Below are positions 17,001 to 25,105 of a DNA stretch of 64,000 nt, piece after piece. Under the pieces are notes generated by a model, which was not told where the DNA came from, did no database searches, and saw nothing but the letters and a program-made list of their open reading frames with translations. How positions within the stretch are numbered: position 1 is the first letter of the stretch; every line of letters starts with the position of its first letter. A program made the position numbers and the translations under genes. Source of the DNA: Caldilineaceae bacterium (GTDB taxonomy: Bacteria > Chloroflexota > Anaerolineae > Caldilineales > Caldilineaceae); NCBI GenBank assembly GCA_020634755.1, contig JACKBC010000019.1:51209-115208 (forward strand), read 5' to 3'.

Positions 17001-18979
17001 GTCGTAAACGTCACTATTATGATCGTAAGATCGACACAAAATCGGAAGTGGATGTACCTATTTTAAGCGATGAACACGGCATCCTCGGTATAATCAATGT
17101 TGAGTCACCAATACGCGACGCCTTCCCCAAAGACCATATCGAGTTTTTAGAGCGACAGGCATCACTGGCTGCGTTAGTGTTGGGAAATTTGATTCGCCAT
17201 GCCCGGATTCGGACCATTGTAGACGCAGCACAAACGATTACTGAACCGACAGAACTTAAAGATACTCTAGAGGGAATGGTACGCGCCGTACGCGCCGTCG
17301 TTCCAGAAATATCCATGCTTACGCTTTGGCATAGAGACTTGGAGACACAGAGAATGGTGCTTGGCCAACACTTTGGCGTTTACGACGTTATGGCCCTGCA
17401 AAAGGACGAGCCCAAACAAAATGGTATTGTTAACCAGGTGATGAAACGAGAAGAGCCACTCTGGGCTGAGGATTTACAGAATGTGCCGCTTCTACGCGAA
17501 GCAGAAGTGATTAAACGTGAGGAGCTATCCTCAACAGCAGCTTTTCCACTGCACATACAGGGTGAGGCAATCGGCGCCCTCTTTTTAAGCTACCGGAAAG
17601 CCCACATCTTTACCGAGGCCGAACAAAATTTTCTAAAAATTCTATCCCGGTTTGTCGCGATTGGCGTAAACGATGCATTGCTATTCAACAACGCTGAAAC
17701 ACAGCGGAAACGCAATAAAGCATCAACCGATATAGCCGCCGCCATTGGTGGTGAACTTGAGTTTGAACAGATGATTGAGCAAATCCAGGTCCAACTCAAG
17801 ACGCTATATTCAGATTGCCGGACAAGCATTGTCTTAGTAGATCAAGATGAACAGATGCTAAACTTTACCCCCTTCATGACCAAATACTATCCTATTACGC
17901 ATCCTGACTTCCAAGATCGCCAGCGTATCCCCCTCAATGCGCAATCTTACGCTGGCGCATTGGTCTTGCTCTCCAGTCAACAAGGTCAGAAGCTCATGAG
18001 CAATATCCCGTTGGTCCGATTATCCACACCAACCTACAAGAGTAAACCAGAATATGATGGGTTGTCATACCCAGATGAGTTCAAGCCTAACTATTTGCCA
18101 CTCAATAAAGCAACGCGCTCGCAGTTTACCATTACGCTTTATAGTGAACGGCTGCGTTGTGTTCTTGGTGTCCTTGTCATAGAAAGCAGCGTTGCTAGTC
18201 GATTCAGTGACGAGGATGAATCGGTTTTGTATGGCGTCGCTAAACAAATTCGCTTCGCCTTAGAGCGTCATCATCTGTTAGCCAACCGTCGCTTTACCGA
18301 TACAGTGGCCAGCACCACGGCATCAGCAGCAGGCGTTGCGCATACACTAAACCGTGAGATTGGACGAATCCGTAAACGCGTGGAATGGATACGCAACGAG
18401 TTAAATGGATTGGGAACACCTCAGCTTTATCGTTACACGCAGGAGATTGAAACGAGCGCAGTCGACCTGTTGAAGGTAGCTGAACATAGTCACAGCGAGC
18501 TTGAAGAGGGCAAAGAACGCACCGATCTCACCCAATTTGTACCGGAATGTATCAAATCCTTTCTGGCTGAGCGCGGCGAAACATCCATCACTATGCATGC
18601 AGAGACCTGCTCTACTCCGCTCTGGGCAAATGTGGATCATCTAATTCTACAGCGCGTACTACATGATCTTTCACGCAATGCGATTGAGGCCATGAGAGGA
18701 CGTTTGGTACAAAAAATCATAGTACATGTACACCCATCATTACCCAATCACGTCGAATTAAAAATTGAGGATACAGGTCCTGGTATTCTGGATCTCTCTG
18801 TTCGGCAAAAGTTACTTAACGAACCATTTTCGCACAAAGGAAGAGACCGCGGGCGCGGCCTGATTCTAGCGCGTTACGCCATTCAGCGTATGGACGGTAA
18901 GATTCGTTTATTACCTTACGAATTGGAACGCGGAGCTGTGTTCTCAATACGTTTCCCTATGATAGGATCTTCGGAATAA
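14090..18979 (+). CDS. Giant receiver-multiGAF-histidine kinase
   Basis: 1629 residues. An N-terminal receiver domain (1-125; acidic LDDE, acceptor Asp57 in LIDFQL, KPF switch lysine) is followed by what look like six or seven consecutive GAF domains up to about residue 1400; recurring signatures are ...IGVLALDNY, GLVLIEEYE, GIVVMDTIWG, GLLYLNFNH, GIINVESP, GALFLSY and GVLVIES. The C terminus has a kinase-like helix pair (AHTLNREIGRIRKR, where the His occupies the H-box position) and an HATPase domain (LSRNAIEAM, EDTGPGILDL, GRGLILARYAI). No membrane segments, so it is a cytoplasmic integrator of several small-molecule or light cues. AGGAGG eight bases upstream fixes the start. Phosphoacceptor histidine is less canonical than in the preceding kinase. 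Ligands are unknown. Confidence 0.9.
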   Translation: MIRVLILDDEPNYCAMLKESIEEEDGLNVIVETAQSLKQAVQLVEHNPEGYDVFLIDFQLRDRAGEERVDGLYAVKTLRALAPEAEAIILTGHNEPNLHVLAYQAGASRYLVKPFELRELTLILQSIDGLKILHNIARQTQTATTVREVADVLVRQGVSLGFERARFFLVDKQLNQLRGITQIGLDSLRDFSKIAFDIDRSPYAHATATTGETRFFYGLELGKNALSQDFDEQTFPRPVGEWVDIALGEGEECIGVLALDNYKEQRTYHAEQRRILRLLSHHATAAVRRALQHEEEAYLAAANHAVQAIIQEAAPQGGTLPALLKAMYNQLQHIAPTQNFVVVLKHRKDKRGQREWLQIRLHVEDGDEHTYSLRKPERGGLTEHMFEIGQPRYFPYGTLEYRCQHGLPEPQDRLAQSLMAIPMCLGSEAIGLVLIEEYEHQEQWTQEQFERCCAVIEQLTSLIHVAWLNQQLSDFVNPLSVLQQASETIIELAQMNDNEEWLWHGVLTLITAGYGFCFDRAMLFLRDRDDNRWVGRMGIGHLSWQEAEKAWKQDAQEGLDSFDKYVNQLKKGTLRLGTPVDKEIRGMEIMDSDASAFTEVIKTGKYIEVPREKADVMLPRHFLDTFHKTDYALVPLKAGEHIIGIVVMDTIWGKEPQNRAALNYIDTLTNEAALVCEILHANRAQKTLIELPNQILPNAGQKPLKESLGKIGEAARYIMRADSVSIYPLKVDLDPEELDLNHAIWVDGRITKQLKQPANLSEFMRYLVNTQKPIYIEDVHRPHPNGIVFEQDVVVQEQGIRAFIGLPILGPVSKKVRGLLYLNFNHPRSFNDHDVFQAQTFANLAAVVLRNWRETEGLRNTSRTRGAELTLMHDVLTKALSPKVNQAELIEALLRKTRELLRLPAISIAIILREWKPPNNQYEQAEECWHQYFLQHGHPMVESIYPEINGLCAQALQRQKTISTPNVHTRGRKRHYYDRKIDTKSEVDVPILSDEHGILGIINVESPIRDAFPKDHIEFLERQASLAALVLGNLIRHARIRTIVDAAQTITEPTELKDTLEGMVRAVRAVVPEISMLTLWHRDLETQRMVLGQHFGVYDVMALQKDEPKQNGIVNQVMKREEPLWAEDLQNVPLLREAEVIKREELSSTAAFPLHIQGEAIGALFLSYRKAHIFTEAEQNFLKILSRFVAIGVNDALLFNNAETQRKRNKASTDIAAAIGGELEFEQMIEQIQVQLKTLYSDCRTSIVLVDQDEQMLNFTPFMTKYYPITHPDFQDRQRIPLNAQSYAGALVLLSSQQGQKLMSNIPLVRLSTPTYKSKPEYDGLSYPDEFKPNYLPLNKATRSQFTITLYSERLRCVLGVLVIESSVASRFSDEDESVLYGVAKQIRFALERHHLLANRRFTDTVASTTASAAGVAHTLNREIGRIRKRVEWIRNELNGLGTPQLYRYTQEIETSAVDLLKVAEHSHSELEEGKERTDLTQFVPECIKSFLAERGETSITMHAETCSTPLWANVDHLILQRVLHDLSRNAIEAMRGRLVQKIIVHVHPSLPNHVELKIEDTGPGILDLSVRQKLLNEPFSHKGRDRGRGLILARYAIQRMDGKIRLLPYELERGAVFSIRFPMIGSSE

Positions 18980-19014
18980 ATCGAGCAAAGATAATTTACA
19001 TTATCTCGTCTTTT

Positions 19015-19109
19015 ATTTACTTATGTTACGCAAGCCTGGCGGAAAGTCGGCTCGCCGACGGTGCTGCTTCTCTTTAACAGACTGGCTGTCGCTGCGTAAC
19101 GTGAGTTAT
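19015..19109. repeat. Family A palindromic repeat, long form, opposite orientation
   Basis: Left end ACTTATGTTACGCAAGCC, right end TGCGTAACGTGAGTTAT. Its reverse complement matches 5052-5145. It fills most of the gap between the giant kinase and the CHAT gene and ends 20 bases before the next ATG. Confidence 0.85.
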
Positions 19110-19129
19110 TTAGCAAAAAGGGGAATGAT

Positions 19130-21466
19130 ATGAATGTGCCATTGTGCAGTGACGAAGGTTGCAAATGTAAACATCCAATTCTCGTTGTTGATAACGATCC
19201 TGAAGATCGAGCCGATCATGTAAAATGTTTAAAAGATTGGGGGTTCCAACTAATCTATGAGGCAGAAGGTAAAGGAAATGATTTGCTTACGGATGCCAAA
19301 CAGAAAGCAGCAGAGCACCGCTGTCACCTGGCGCTTGTCGACATGCGACTCCGCGACAATGACGATCCTGATGACTTTAGCGGCCTTGAATTGTTAAATG
19401 AACTATTACCTACCCAATCGATCCTTGTGACCGGATATGGTAACATGTTTATCACAAGACAAGCGTTACTGAAAAAAGGCGCCAAAGATGTTGTGGGCAA
19501 GCAAGAAAGTCCAGAACGTTTAAGAAGTGCTATTTTTGACGTCATGTGCACCTCATGTAACTGTTCACTAAATATTGGTTATCCCCAGGAATGGAGTGCA
19601 GAACGGATCGCCAGGGAGCTATCACACGGACAGGTTCAAATATTGCCGGATGAAGTAGACCATGTCATATCCGAGATCTTTACGGAAAAACAGAAAGTTC
19701 ATATTGATCATTTGTGCAGCGCCACCAGTTCCCCCCTCAAAAGCCGCAGCCGCCGCACCTCAATTGTGTTTGTAGCTATGGCTGATGATAAAGAGCCCGT
19801 TGTGCTGAAACTTGCCCATGTTGAACGAGTTAAGAGCGAGGTGCAAAACTATTTAGAATTTGTGGAAGAAAATACGGGCAATTTTCGATGCGCTCAACTC
19901 AAGGCGCACAAAAACTTTTGGCGCCTGGGTGGCATGACCTATAAAATCATCGGTGGTGATTTACGCAATGAACTTGTATATACATTCTCAGATTGGTACA
20001 AAGAATGTGACGATTCAGCTTTGATTCTTCGCCCGCTGCAAGAATATTTCTTACATATTTGGGGGGAAAAGTATCGCGCTGCCACGGCTAAACCCGTTGA
20101 TTTGTTGGAGGAGTATTTTGCTGTCTGGCGAACAGAACTACGAACCATAGACGTGGGTATGAGCTTAGAGATATTGCTCACCAACTGGAGTAATCAAGAG
20201 CCAACCTGGATCTCCGAGTCGCTTGGCCATATAACGCTACTCAATCCTTATTATTGGCTTGCGCATAATCGTGAGCGGCTTGAATTTCAAGCGGCAAAGC
20301 AAGCAATCATCCACGGCGATCTACATGGCAACAATCTCCTAGTAGACCGAGAAAACCACGCTTGGATTATTGATTTCGACCGGATTCGACAAGGCTATCT
20401 TCTTTTTGACGTAACCGAGCTTACCCAATACGTTATTACTTGCTTATTGGGTACTCCCAACAACAATTTGGTTGACCTCTATCATGTGGCGGTGACCACA
20501 GCCGATATGATCTGTGCTACTGATGACATCGCATATACTTTTCCTCAAAGTGCAGCCGCCAGCAAGGCCATCCAGGTCATTACCGGCATTAAGGAGATTG
20601 CTCAGCAACTTCACATGTATAGCTCTCCAAAGGAATATCTGGCCGGAATTCTATTAGAAGCTATTTTCGTTAGTTTGGTCATAGATAAAGATGAGGCGCG
20701 GCAGGAAAAGATGCTGTTACTGGCCAGCATTATGTGTCAATGTTTGGAAAGCTGGCGACACTATCGGCCCAACAAATGGCTCCCCGAAACATGGCCATTG
20801 GTCGCAAGGTCTACCAATTCTACCAATTCCCCTTTATCACAATCAGCTGGCGTATTGCCAGAACAAACCAGAGATGCACACCAATTTACAATACTATTCT
20901 TGGCTGCAAACCCCATCGACACAACTCCTTTGCAGCTTGAAGAAGAAGCACGCGCCATCAAAAATGTACTACTCCGCGCCGCTGTAAGTAACCATGTCCA
21001 CTTGAAACAGGAATGGGCCATGCGCGTAGATGAAATCGGTGAATCTTTGTTGAAGGATAAGCCAACGGTCGTTCACTTTAGCGGCCACGGGGCGCCGAAT
21101 GGTGAATTGATATTCAAAAATGAGGCTGGGGAGAGTGTAGCTGTGCCGACGGAGGCGCTTAGCGGGCTTTTTGGAATTCTGAAGGATGATATTCGGTGCG
21201 TTGTCCTGAATGCCTGCTATAGCAGCGCCCAAGCAGAAGCGATTGCCCAACACATTGATGTCGTGATAGGTATGTCCGATCAACTTGATGACACGTCTGC
21301 TCAAAAGTTTGCTGCGGCATTTTATCAGGGTTTAGCCTACAAACAGTCGATCCAAAGATGCTTCGATCTGGGCTGCAACGCAATTGATTTACATCAATTA
21401 CCCAATGACTGTCAACCCCAGTTGATCTGCTTGCATCACGATCCAAACATATTGTACATTACTTAA
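19130..21466 (+). CDS. Receiver-APH-like kinase-CHAT protease fusion
   Basis: 778 residues. Three modules are visible. (1) Receiver domain, about 15-140: acidic VDND, acceptor Asp71 in LVDMRLRD, LVTGYG, and VGKQES. (2) An aminoglycoside-phosphotransferase-type kinase, about 195-520, with catalytic HGDLHGNN (His395, Asp397, Asn402) and metal-binding IIDFD (Asp415). (3) A C-terminal CHAT (caspase HetF-associated with TPRs) domain, about 580-778, opening FTILFLAANPIDTTPL, with His653 in VHFSGHG and Cys696 in VVLNACYSS as the caspase-type dyad. From memory, APH-like plus CHAT modules occur in the NTP-dependent ternary conflict systems of multicellular bacteria (TCAD9 is the likely name for module 2). 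Phosphorylation of the receiver could gate the protease. It sits between the giant kinase and an AAA ATPase. Modules are firm; targets are unknown. Confidence 0.88.
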   Translation: MNVPLCSDEGCKCKHPILVVDNDPEDRADHVKCLKDWGFQLIYEAEGKGNDLLTDAKQKAAEHRCHLALVDMRLRDNDDPDDFSGLELLNELLPTQSILVTGYGNMFITRQALLKKGAKDVVGKQESPERLRSAIFDVMCTSCNCSLNIGYPQEWSAERIARELSHGQVQILPDEVDHVISEIFTEKQKVHIDHLCSATSSPLKSRSRRTSIVFVAMADDKEPVVLKLAHVERVKSEVQNYLEFVEENTGNFRCAQLKAHKNFWRLGGMTYKIIGGDLRNELVYTFSDWYKECDDSALILRPLQEYFLHIWGEKYRAATAKPVDLLEEYFAVWRTELRTIDVGMSLEILLTNWSNQEPTWISESLGHITLLNPYYWLAHNRERLEFQAAKQAIIHGDLHGNNLLVDRENHAWIIDFDRIRQGYLLFDVTELTQYVITCLLGTPNNNLVDLYHVAVTTADMICATDDIAYTFPQSAAASKAIQVITGIKEIAQQLHMYSSPKEYLAGILLEAIFVSLVIDKDEARQEKMLLLASIMCQCLESWRHYRPNKWLPETWPLVARSTNSTNSPLSQSAGVLPEQTRDAHQFTILFLAANPIDTTPLQLEEEARAIKNVLLRAAVSNHVHLKQEWAMRVDEIGESLLKDKPTVVHFSGHGAPNGELIFKNEAGESVAVPTEALSGLFGILKDDIRCVVLNACYSSAQAEAIAQHIDVVIGMSDQLDDTSAQKFAAAFYQGLAYKQSIQRCFDLGCNAIDLHQLPNDCQPQLICLHHDPNILYIT

Positions 21467-21553
21467 CCATTGGCGAAGCACGTAGCTATAGCCAGAGCTT
21501 ATCGAAGGCGAAGACGTGCTTCACCAAGCTCTGGCTCCAACTACCTAAATGGT
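21466..21553. repeat. Family E-related palindromic region
   Basis: Outer ACCAT/ATGGT encloses CCAGAGCTT (21492-21500) and AAGCTCTGG (21526-21534); the motif GAGCTTATCGAAGG relates it to 11589-11674. GAAGCACG and CGTGCTTC offer a competing pairing. It separates the CHAT gene from the AAA ATPase gene. Confidence 0.6.
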
Positions 21554-21584
21554 CACACCATCGGTTAATTTGGAGATAACAACC

Positions 21585-22934
21585 ATGCCCGAAATCGGAC
21601 CGGAACACCCTATTACATATCGCCAGGAAATTGCTGCCCCCCTCTTTGACCGCATCCGCGCCGGTAGTTCATGCGCCGTGGTGGGGGCGGCCAGCATGGG
21701 CAAATCACGCTTGCTCCAGTTCTTGCTGCGTGCCGAAGTACGCCAGCATTACTTGGGCGCCGACGCCGCAAATACGCTGCTGGCTTGGGCAGACTGTAAT
21801 CGCATGGCGGAGATCAGCGAGTGGGGGCTCTACGAGCTATTGTTGACGGCCTTGGTAGAAGCTGTGGCACAAGAGGAACGAGAGCCATTGCTGCAGCTGC
21901 GCCGCGAAGCAATTCTGGAACACAATGCATTGCTGGCCCAGCGCAACGTTGAAATTGCTCTGAAAATCCTTTGCCAGGAAGAAGAGTTACGCGTTGTGTT
22001 TATCCTAGACGAGTTCGATGAGAGCTATCAGTACCTTTCCGAACAGACGCTGGCGAGTCTACGCAGCCTGCGCGATATGAATAAATATTGGCTCACCTTT
22101 GTGCTTTTCACGCGCGACGCTCTTGATAATCTGCGTTCTCCAGATGATGTGCAAACCTTTTATGAACTGTTTTCTCGTAATCACATCGGGCTCATTCCGT
22201 ATAGCAATGATGATGCCCAGCGCGTGATCGCACAGCAAGCAGCGCGGCGTATTCATCAGTTAAGTGGGGCGCCGACCAACTATGCTTTGCATGTGTGCGA
22301 ACTCAGTGGTGGTCACCCCGGCCTTATTGTGGCGCTGCTTCATGGTCTCACCTGTTCAGCGCCACATGCGGAATCCTGGCAAGAGTGGGCTCTTCACTTG
22401 CCTGGCGTATTGGAGGAATGTCGCAAGCTGTGGGAGGGGCTTCGCGTGGAAGAGCGCCGCGCGCTCAACCATTTGGCGCACAAGATGCCGCCGCGCTATA
22501 CGGATAAGCAATCCTTGCTGCTAAAAGGGTTGATCATCCAGCAATCCGAGCGTGAACTCCGCATCTTTTCCCCGCTTGTTGAAGGCTATGCCGCGGCTCA
22601 ATCCGCCATGCCAGAAGCTACGCTAGAAGTCGACGCGGCAACGGGTCGAGTATATGTGAACGGACAGCCCACGGCTGAGGAGCTAACAGAAAAGGAATTC
22701 GCGCTATTGGTCTATCTTTATGAAAACCGAGGCGCCGTGTGCAGCGTAGGTGATATTATCAGTCACGTTTACCCAGGACCAGAGGGGGACGGGATTTTTG
22801 ATAACACTGTTACCGCTCTAATCGGACGCATACGCAAAAAGATTGAACCGGACCAGAATCATTGGCGCTTCTTACATACGCACCGAGGGCGTGGCTATCG
22901 ACTAATCGTGGAAGATGAAGTCGAGAAGGTATGA
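21585..22934 (+). CDS. AAA/STAND-type ATPase with C-terminal OmpR-type winged helix
   Basis: 449 residues from the ATG at 21585, chosen because GGAG lies nine bases upstream; an in-frame ATG at 21549 overlaps the repeat and is less likely. The N-terminal ATPase has Walker A GAASMGKS (34-41), Walker B VVFILDEFDES (Asp142-Glu143), a sensor-like VLFTRDALDNL segment and a helical lid, as in ORC/STAND-like ATPases. Residues about 346-447 form a PhoB/OmpR-type DNA-binding domain (LTEKEFALLVYLYENRGAV, VTALIGRIRKKIEPD, HRGRGYRLI). No receiver domain is present, so ATP binding or a partner replaces phosphorylation as the switch. As last gene of the four-gene set it may be the transcriptional arm or a nucleotide-driven regulator of the CHAT effector. 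Confidence 0.88.
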   Translation: MPEIGPEHPITYRQEIAAPLFDRIRAGSSCAVVGAASMGKSRLLQFLLRAEVRQHYLGADAANTLLAWADCNRMAEISEWGLYELLLTALVEAVAQEEREPLLQLRREAILEHNALLAQRNVEIALKILCQEEELRVVFILDEFDESYQYLSEQTLASLRSLRDMNKYWLTFVLFTRDALDNLRSPDDVQTFYELFSRNHIGLIPYSNDDAQRVIAQQAARRIHQLSGAPTNYALHVCELSGGHPGLIVALLHGLTCSAPHAESWQEWALHLPGVLEECRKLWEGLRVEERRALNHLAHKMPPRYTDKQSLLLKGLIIQQSERELRIFSPLVEGYAAAQSAMPEATLEVDAATGRVYVNGQPTAEELTEKEFALLVYLYENRGAVCSVGDIISHVYPGPEGDGIFDNTVTALIGRIRKKIEPDQNHWRFLHTHRGRGYRLIVEDEVEKV

Positions 22935-23107
22935 TATAGATCTTTTCGCAACAACTATTGTCACCCCTGGAGTCAGTCGCCTCCGCTATTGCGATGAGTC
23001 GGATAAAGCGATTCGCTGGGCTGATTGACAAGCTGACCAAACGACAAGGTGAAAGGGTGTTCTTCCCTCAGTCACCCTATCATCCTGTCTATCACCCAAT
23101 CATGCCA

Positions 23108-24790
23108 TCAATCGCGCCGCAGCCGTCGATAGGTAATGCGGGTGGGGCGGTCGGCGGCGGGCCCCAAACGGCGGTGGCGATCTTCTTCGTATTCGCTGTA
23201 GTTGCCGGGGAACCAGTAGACTTGGCTGTCGCCTTCAAAGGCCAGAATGTGGGTAGCCACCCGATCCAAGAACCAGCGGTCATGCGAGATGACCAGCACC
23301 GTGCCGGCAAAATTTTCCAGCGCATCTTCCAAGGCGCGCAACGTGTTTACATCCAGATCATTGCTCGGCTCATCCAGCAGCAGCACGTTGGCGCCGCGTT
23401 GCAACATTTTGGCCAGATGCACGCGGTTGCGCTCGCCGCCGGACAGTTCGCCCACCTTCTTTTGCTGATCCGAACCGGAGAAGTTAAAACGCGACACATA
23501 CGCGCGCGAGTTGATCTGGCGGTCGCCCAGCTGTAGCAATTCATTGCCTTGGGAAATCTCTTCCCATACGTTTTTGGTGGCCACCAAGTCGTCGCGGCTC
23601 TGGTCCACATAGGCCAGCTCGACCGTACTGCCCACGGTTAATGCGCCGTTGTCGGGCTGCTCTTGCTCGGTAATCATGCGAAAGAGCGTGGTTTTGCCAG
23701 CACCGTTGGGGCCGATAATACCCACAATGGCGCCGGGCGGCACGTCAATATTCAGGTCTTCATAGAGCAGCCGCTCGCCAAAACTTTTGGTCACCCCCTC
23801 GGTACGGATCACCACATCCCCCAGGCGCGGGCCAGGCGGAATGTAGATTTCGCGCTCTTCGTTGGCGCGCTCCACGTTTTGCTCCAGCAGCCGGTTGTAA
23901 TCGTTAATGCGCGATTTGCGCTTGGTCTGGCGCGCTTTGGGGTTCATGTGCAGCCAGTCCAGCTCGCGCTGCAACGTCTTTTGGCGCTGGGTCTCCTTCT
24001 TCTCTTCCACGGCCAGCCGCTGCTGCTTTTGCTCTAGCCAGGACGAGTAATTGCCCTTCCACGGAATGCCGTGGCCGCGGTCCAATTCGAGAATCCAGCC
24101 CGCCACGTTGTCCAGAAAATAGCGGTCATGGGTAACGGCAATGACGGTACCTTTGTATTGCTGCAAATGTTGCTCCAGCCAGGCCACCGATTCAGCATCC
24201 AGATGATTGGTCGGCTCGTCCAGCAGCAGAATGTCCGGCTCTTTGAGCAGCAGCCGACAGAGCGCCACCCGGCGCCGTTCGCCACCGGAAAGCACAGAAA
24301 CCGGCGTATCATCGGGCGGGCAGCGCAACGCGTCCATGGCTAGATCCAGGCGACTATCCAAGTCCCAGGCGCTGAGTGCATCCAGCTTATCCTGCACTTC
24401 GCCCTGGCGCTGCATGAGCGCATCCATTTCATCATCGCTCATCTCTTCGCCAAACTTCATGTTAATTTCATCAAATTCGGCCAGAGCATCCACCACTTCC
24501 TGTACGCCCTCTTCCACAATCTGACGCACGGTTTTCTGCTCATCCAGCAGCGGCTCTTGCTCCAAATAACCCACGGTATAGCCATCGGACAGAATGGTCT
24601 GCCCAATAAAATCGGTTTCAACCCCAGCCATAATGCGCAAAAGCGTACTTTTGCCGGCGCCATTAAGCCCCAACACGCCAATTTTGGCGCCATAAAAATA
24701 GCTCAGGCTGATGTCGCGTAACACTTTATTGTTGGGTGGGTAAATCTTACCCACGCCCACCATGGAATAAATTACTTTATTGTCGCTCAT
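23108..24790 (-). CDS. ettA: ABC-F ATPase EttA (energy-dependent translational throttle)
   Basis: 560 residues, the EttA length. Two ABC ATPase domains: GLNGAGKST (about 42) with LSGGERRRVALC and ILLLDEPTNHLD, and GPNGAGKTT (about 355) with LSGGERNRVHLAKM and VLLLDEPSNDLD. The arm inserted in the first domain is short, and the P-site tRNA-interacting linker carries WLHMNPKARQTKRKSRINDY as in EttA. No membrane helices. EttA binds the ribosomal E site and controls entry into elongation according to ATP/ADP ratio; the sub-family is inferred from length and linker. It is convergent with the AAA gene. The upstream region is very AT-rich with three TACGTA sites. Confidence 0.93.
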   Translation of the reverse strand: MSDNKVIYSMVGVGKIYPPNNKVLRDISLSYFYGAKIGVLGLNGAGKSTLLRIMAGVETDFIGQTILSDGYTVGYLEQEPLLDEQKTVRQIVEEGVQEVVDALAEFDEINMKFGEEMSDDEMDALMQRQGEVQDKLDALSAWDLDSRLDLAMDALRCPPDDTPVSVLSGGERRRVALCRLLLKEPDILLLDEPTNHLDAESVAWLEQHLQQYKGTVIAVTHDRYFLDNVAGWILELDRGHGIPWKGNYSSWLEQKQQRLAVEEKKETQRQKTLQRELDWLHMNPKARQTKRKSRINDYNRLLEQNVERANEEREIYIPPGPRLGDVVIRTEGVTKSFGERLLYEDLNIDVPPGAIVGIIGPNGAGKTTLFRMITEQEQPDNGALTVGSTVELAYVDQSRDDLVATKNVWEEISQGNELLQLGDRQINSRAYVSRFNFSGSDQQKKVGELSGGERNRVHLAKMLQRGANVLLLDEPSNDLDVNTLRALEDALENFAGTVLVISHDRWFLDRVATHILAFEGDSQVYWFPGNYSEYEEDRHRRLGPAADRPTRITYRRLRRD

Positions 24791-24815
24791 TTTTTGCTCA
24801 TCTATATGATATACT

Positions 24816-24875
24816 TACGTATCTGTCTATAAATTTCTACTACAAATTCTCTATACGTAAAATTTTCTTTACGTA
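24816..24875 (-). promoter_or_regulatory. Three TACGTA palindromes upstream of ettA
   Basis: Exact TACGTA copies at 24816-24821, 24854-24859 and 24870-24875 lie in an AT-rich stretch 25-85 bases upstream of the ettA start. All are flanked by T or A on both sides. They may be operator sites; no matching regulator is identified. The rest of the 24791-25105 gap shows no gene. Confidence 0.35.
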
Positions 24876-25105
24876 TTTTTCTGTCACCCACCTTACCCCA
24901 AAATTACATTGTTAATATATTGTCACACAAAATCGAAAGAAATCAGTGCATAATAACGCCGGGCTTTTTGCACGCCACATTGTACCATCGACTCCATTCC
25001 AAGGAAACAAATTCCAGACAGCAGAAGGAAACTCGCCCATGCTTTGGCCGACACTTCAACATGTACGATCGATCCAAATGAAAAAACGCGTCTACTTAAC
25101 TTTAT

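Noticed and set aside
19700..20700. Reading the APH-like domain as an aminoglycoside-resistance phosphotransferase
   Set aside because: It is the middle of a receiver-CHAT fusion, so a signalling kinase or conflict-system module is far more likely than drug modification.
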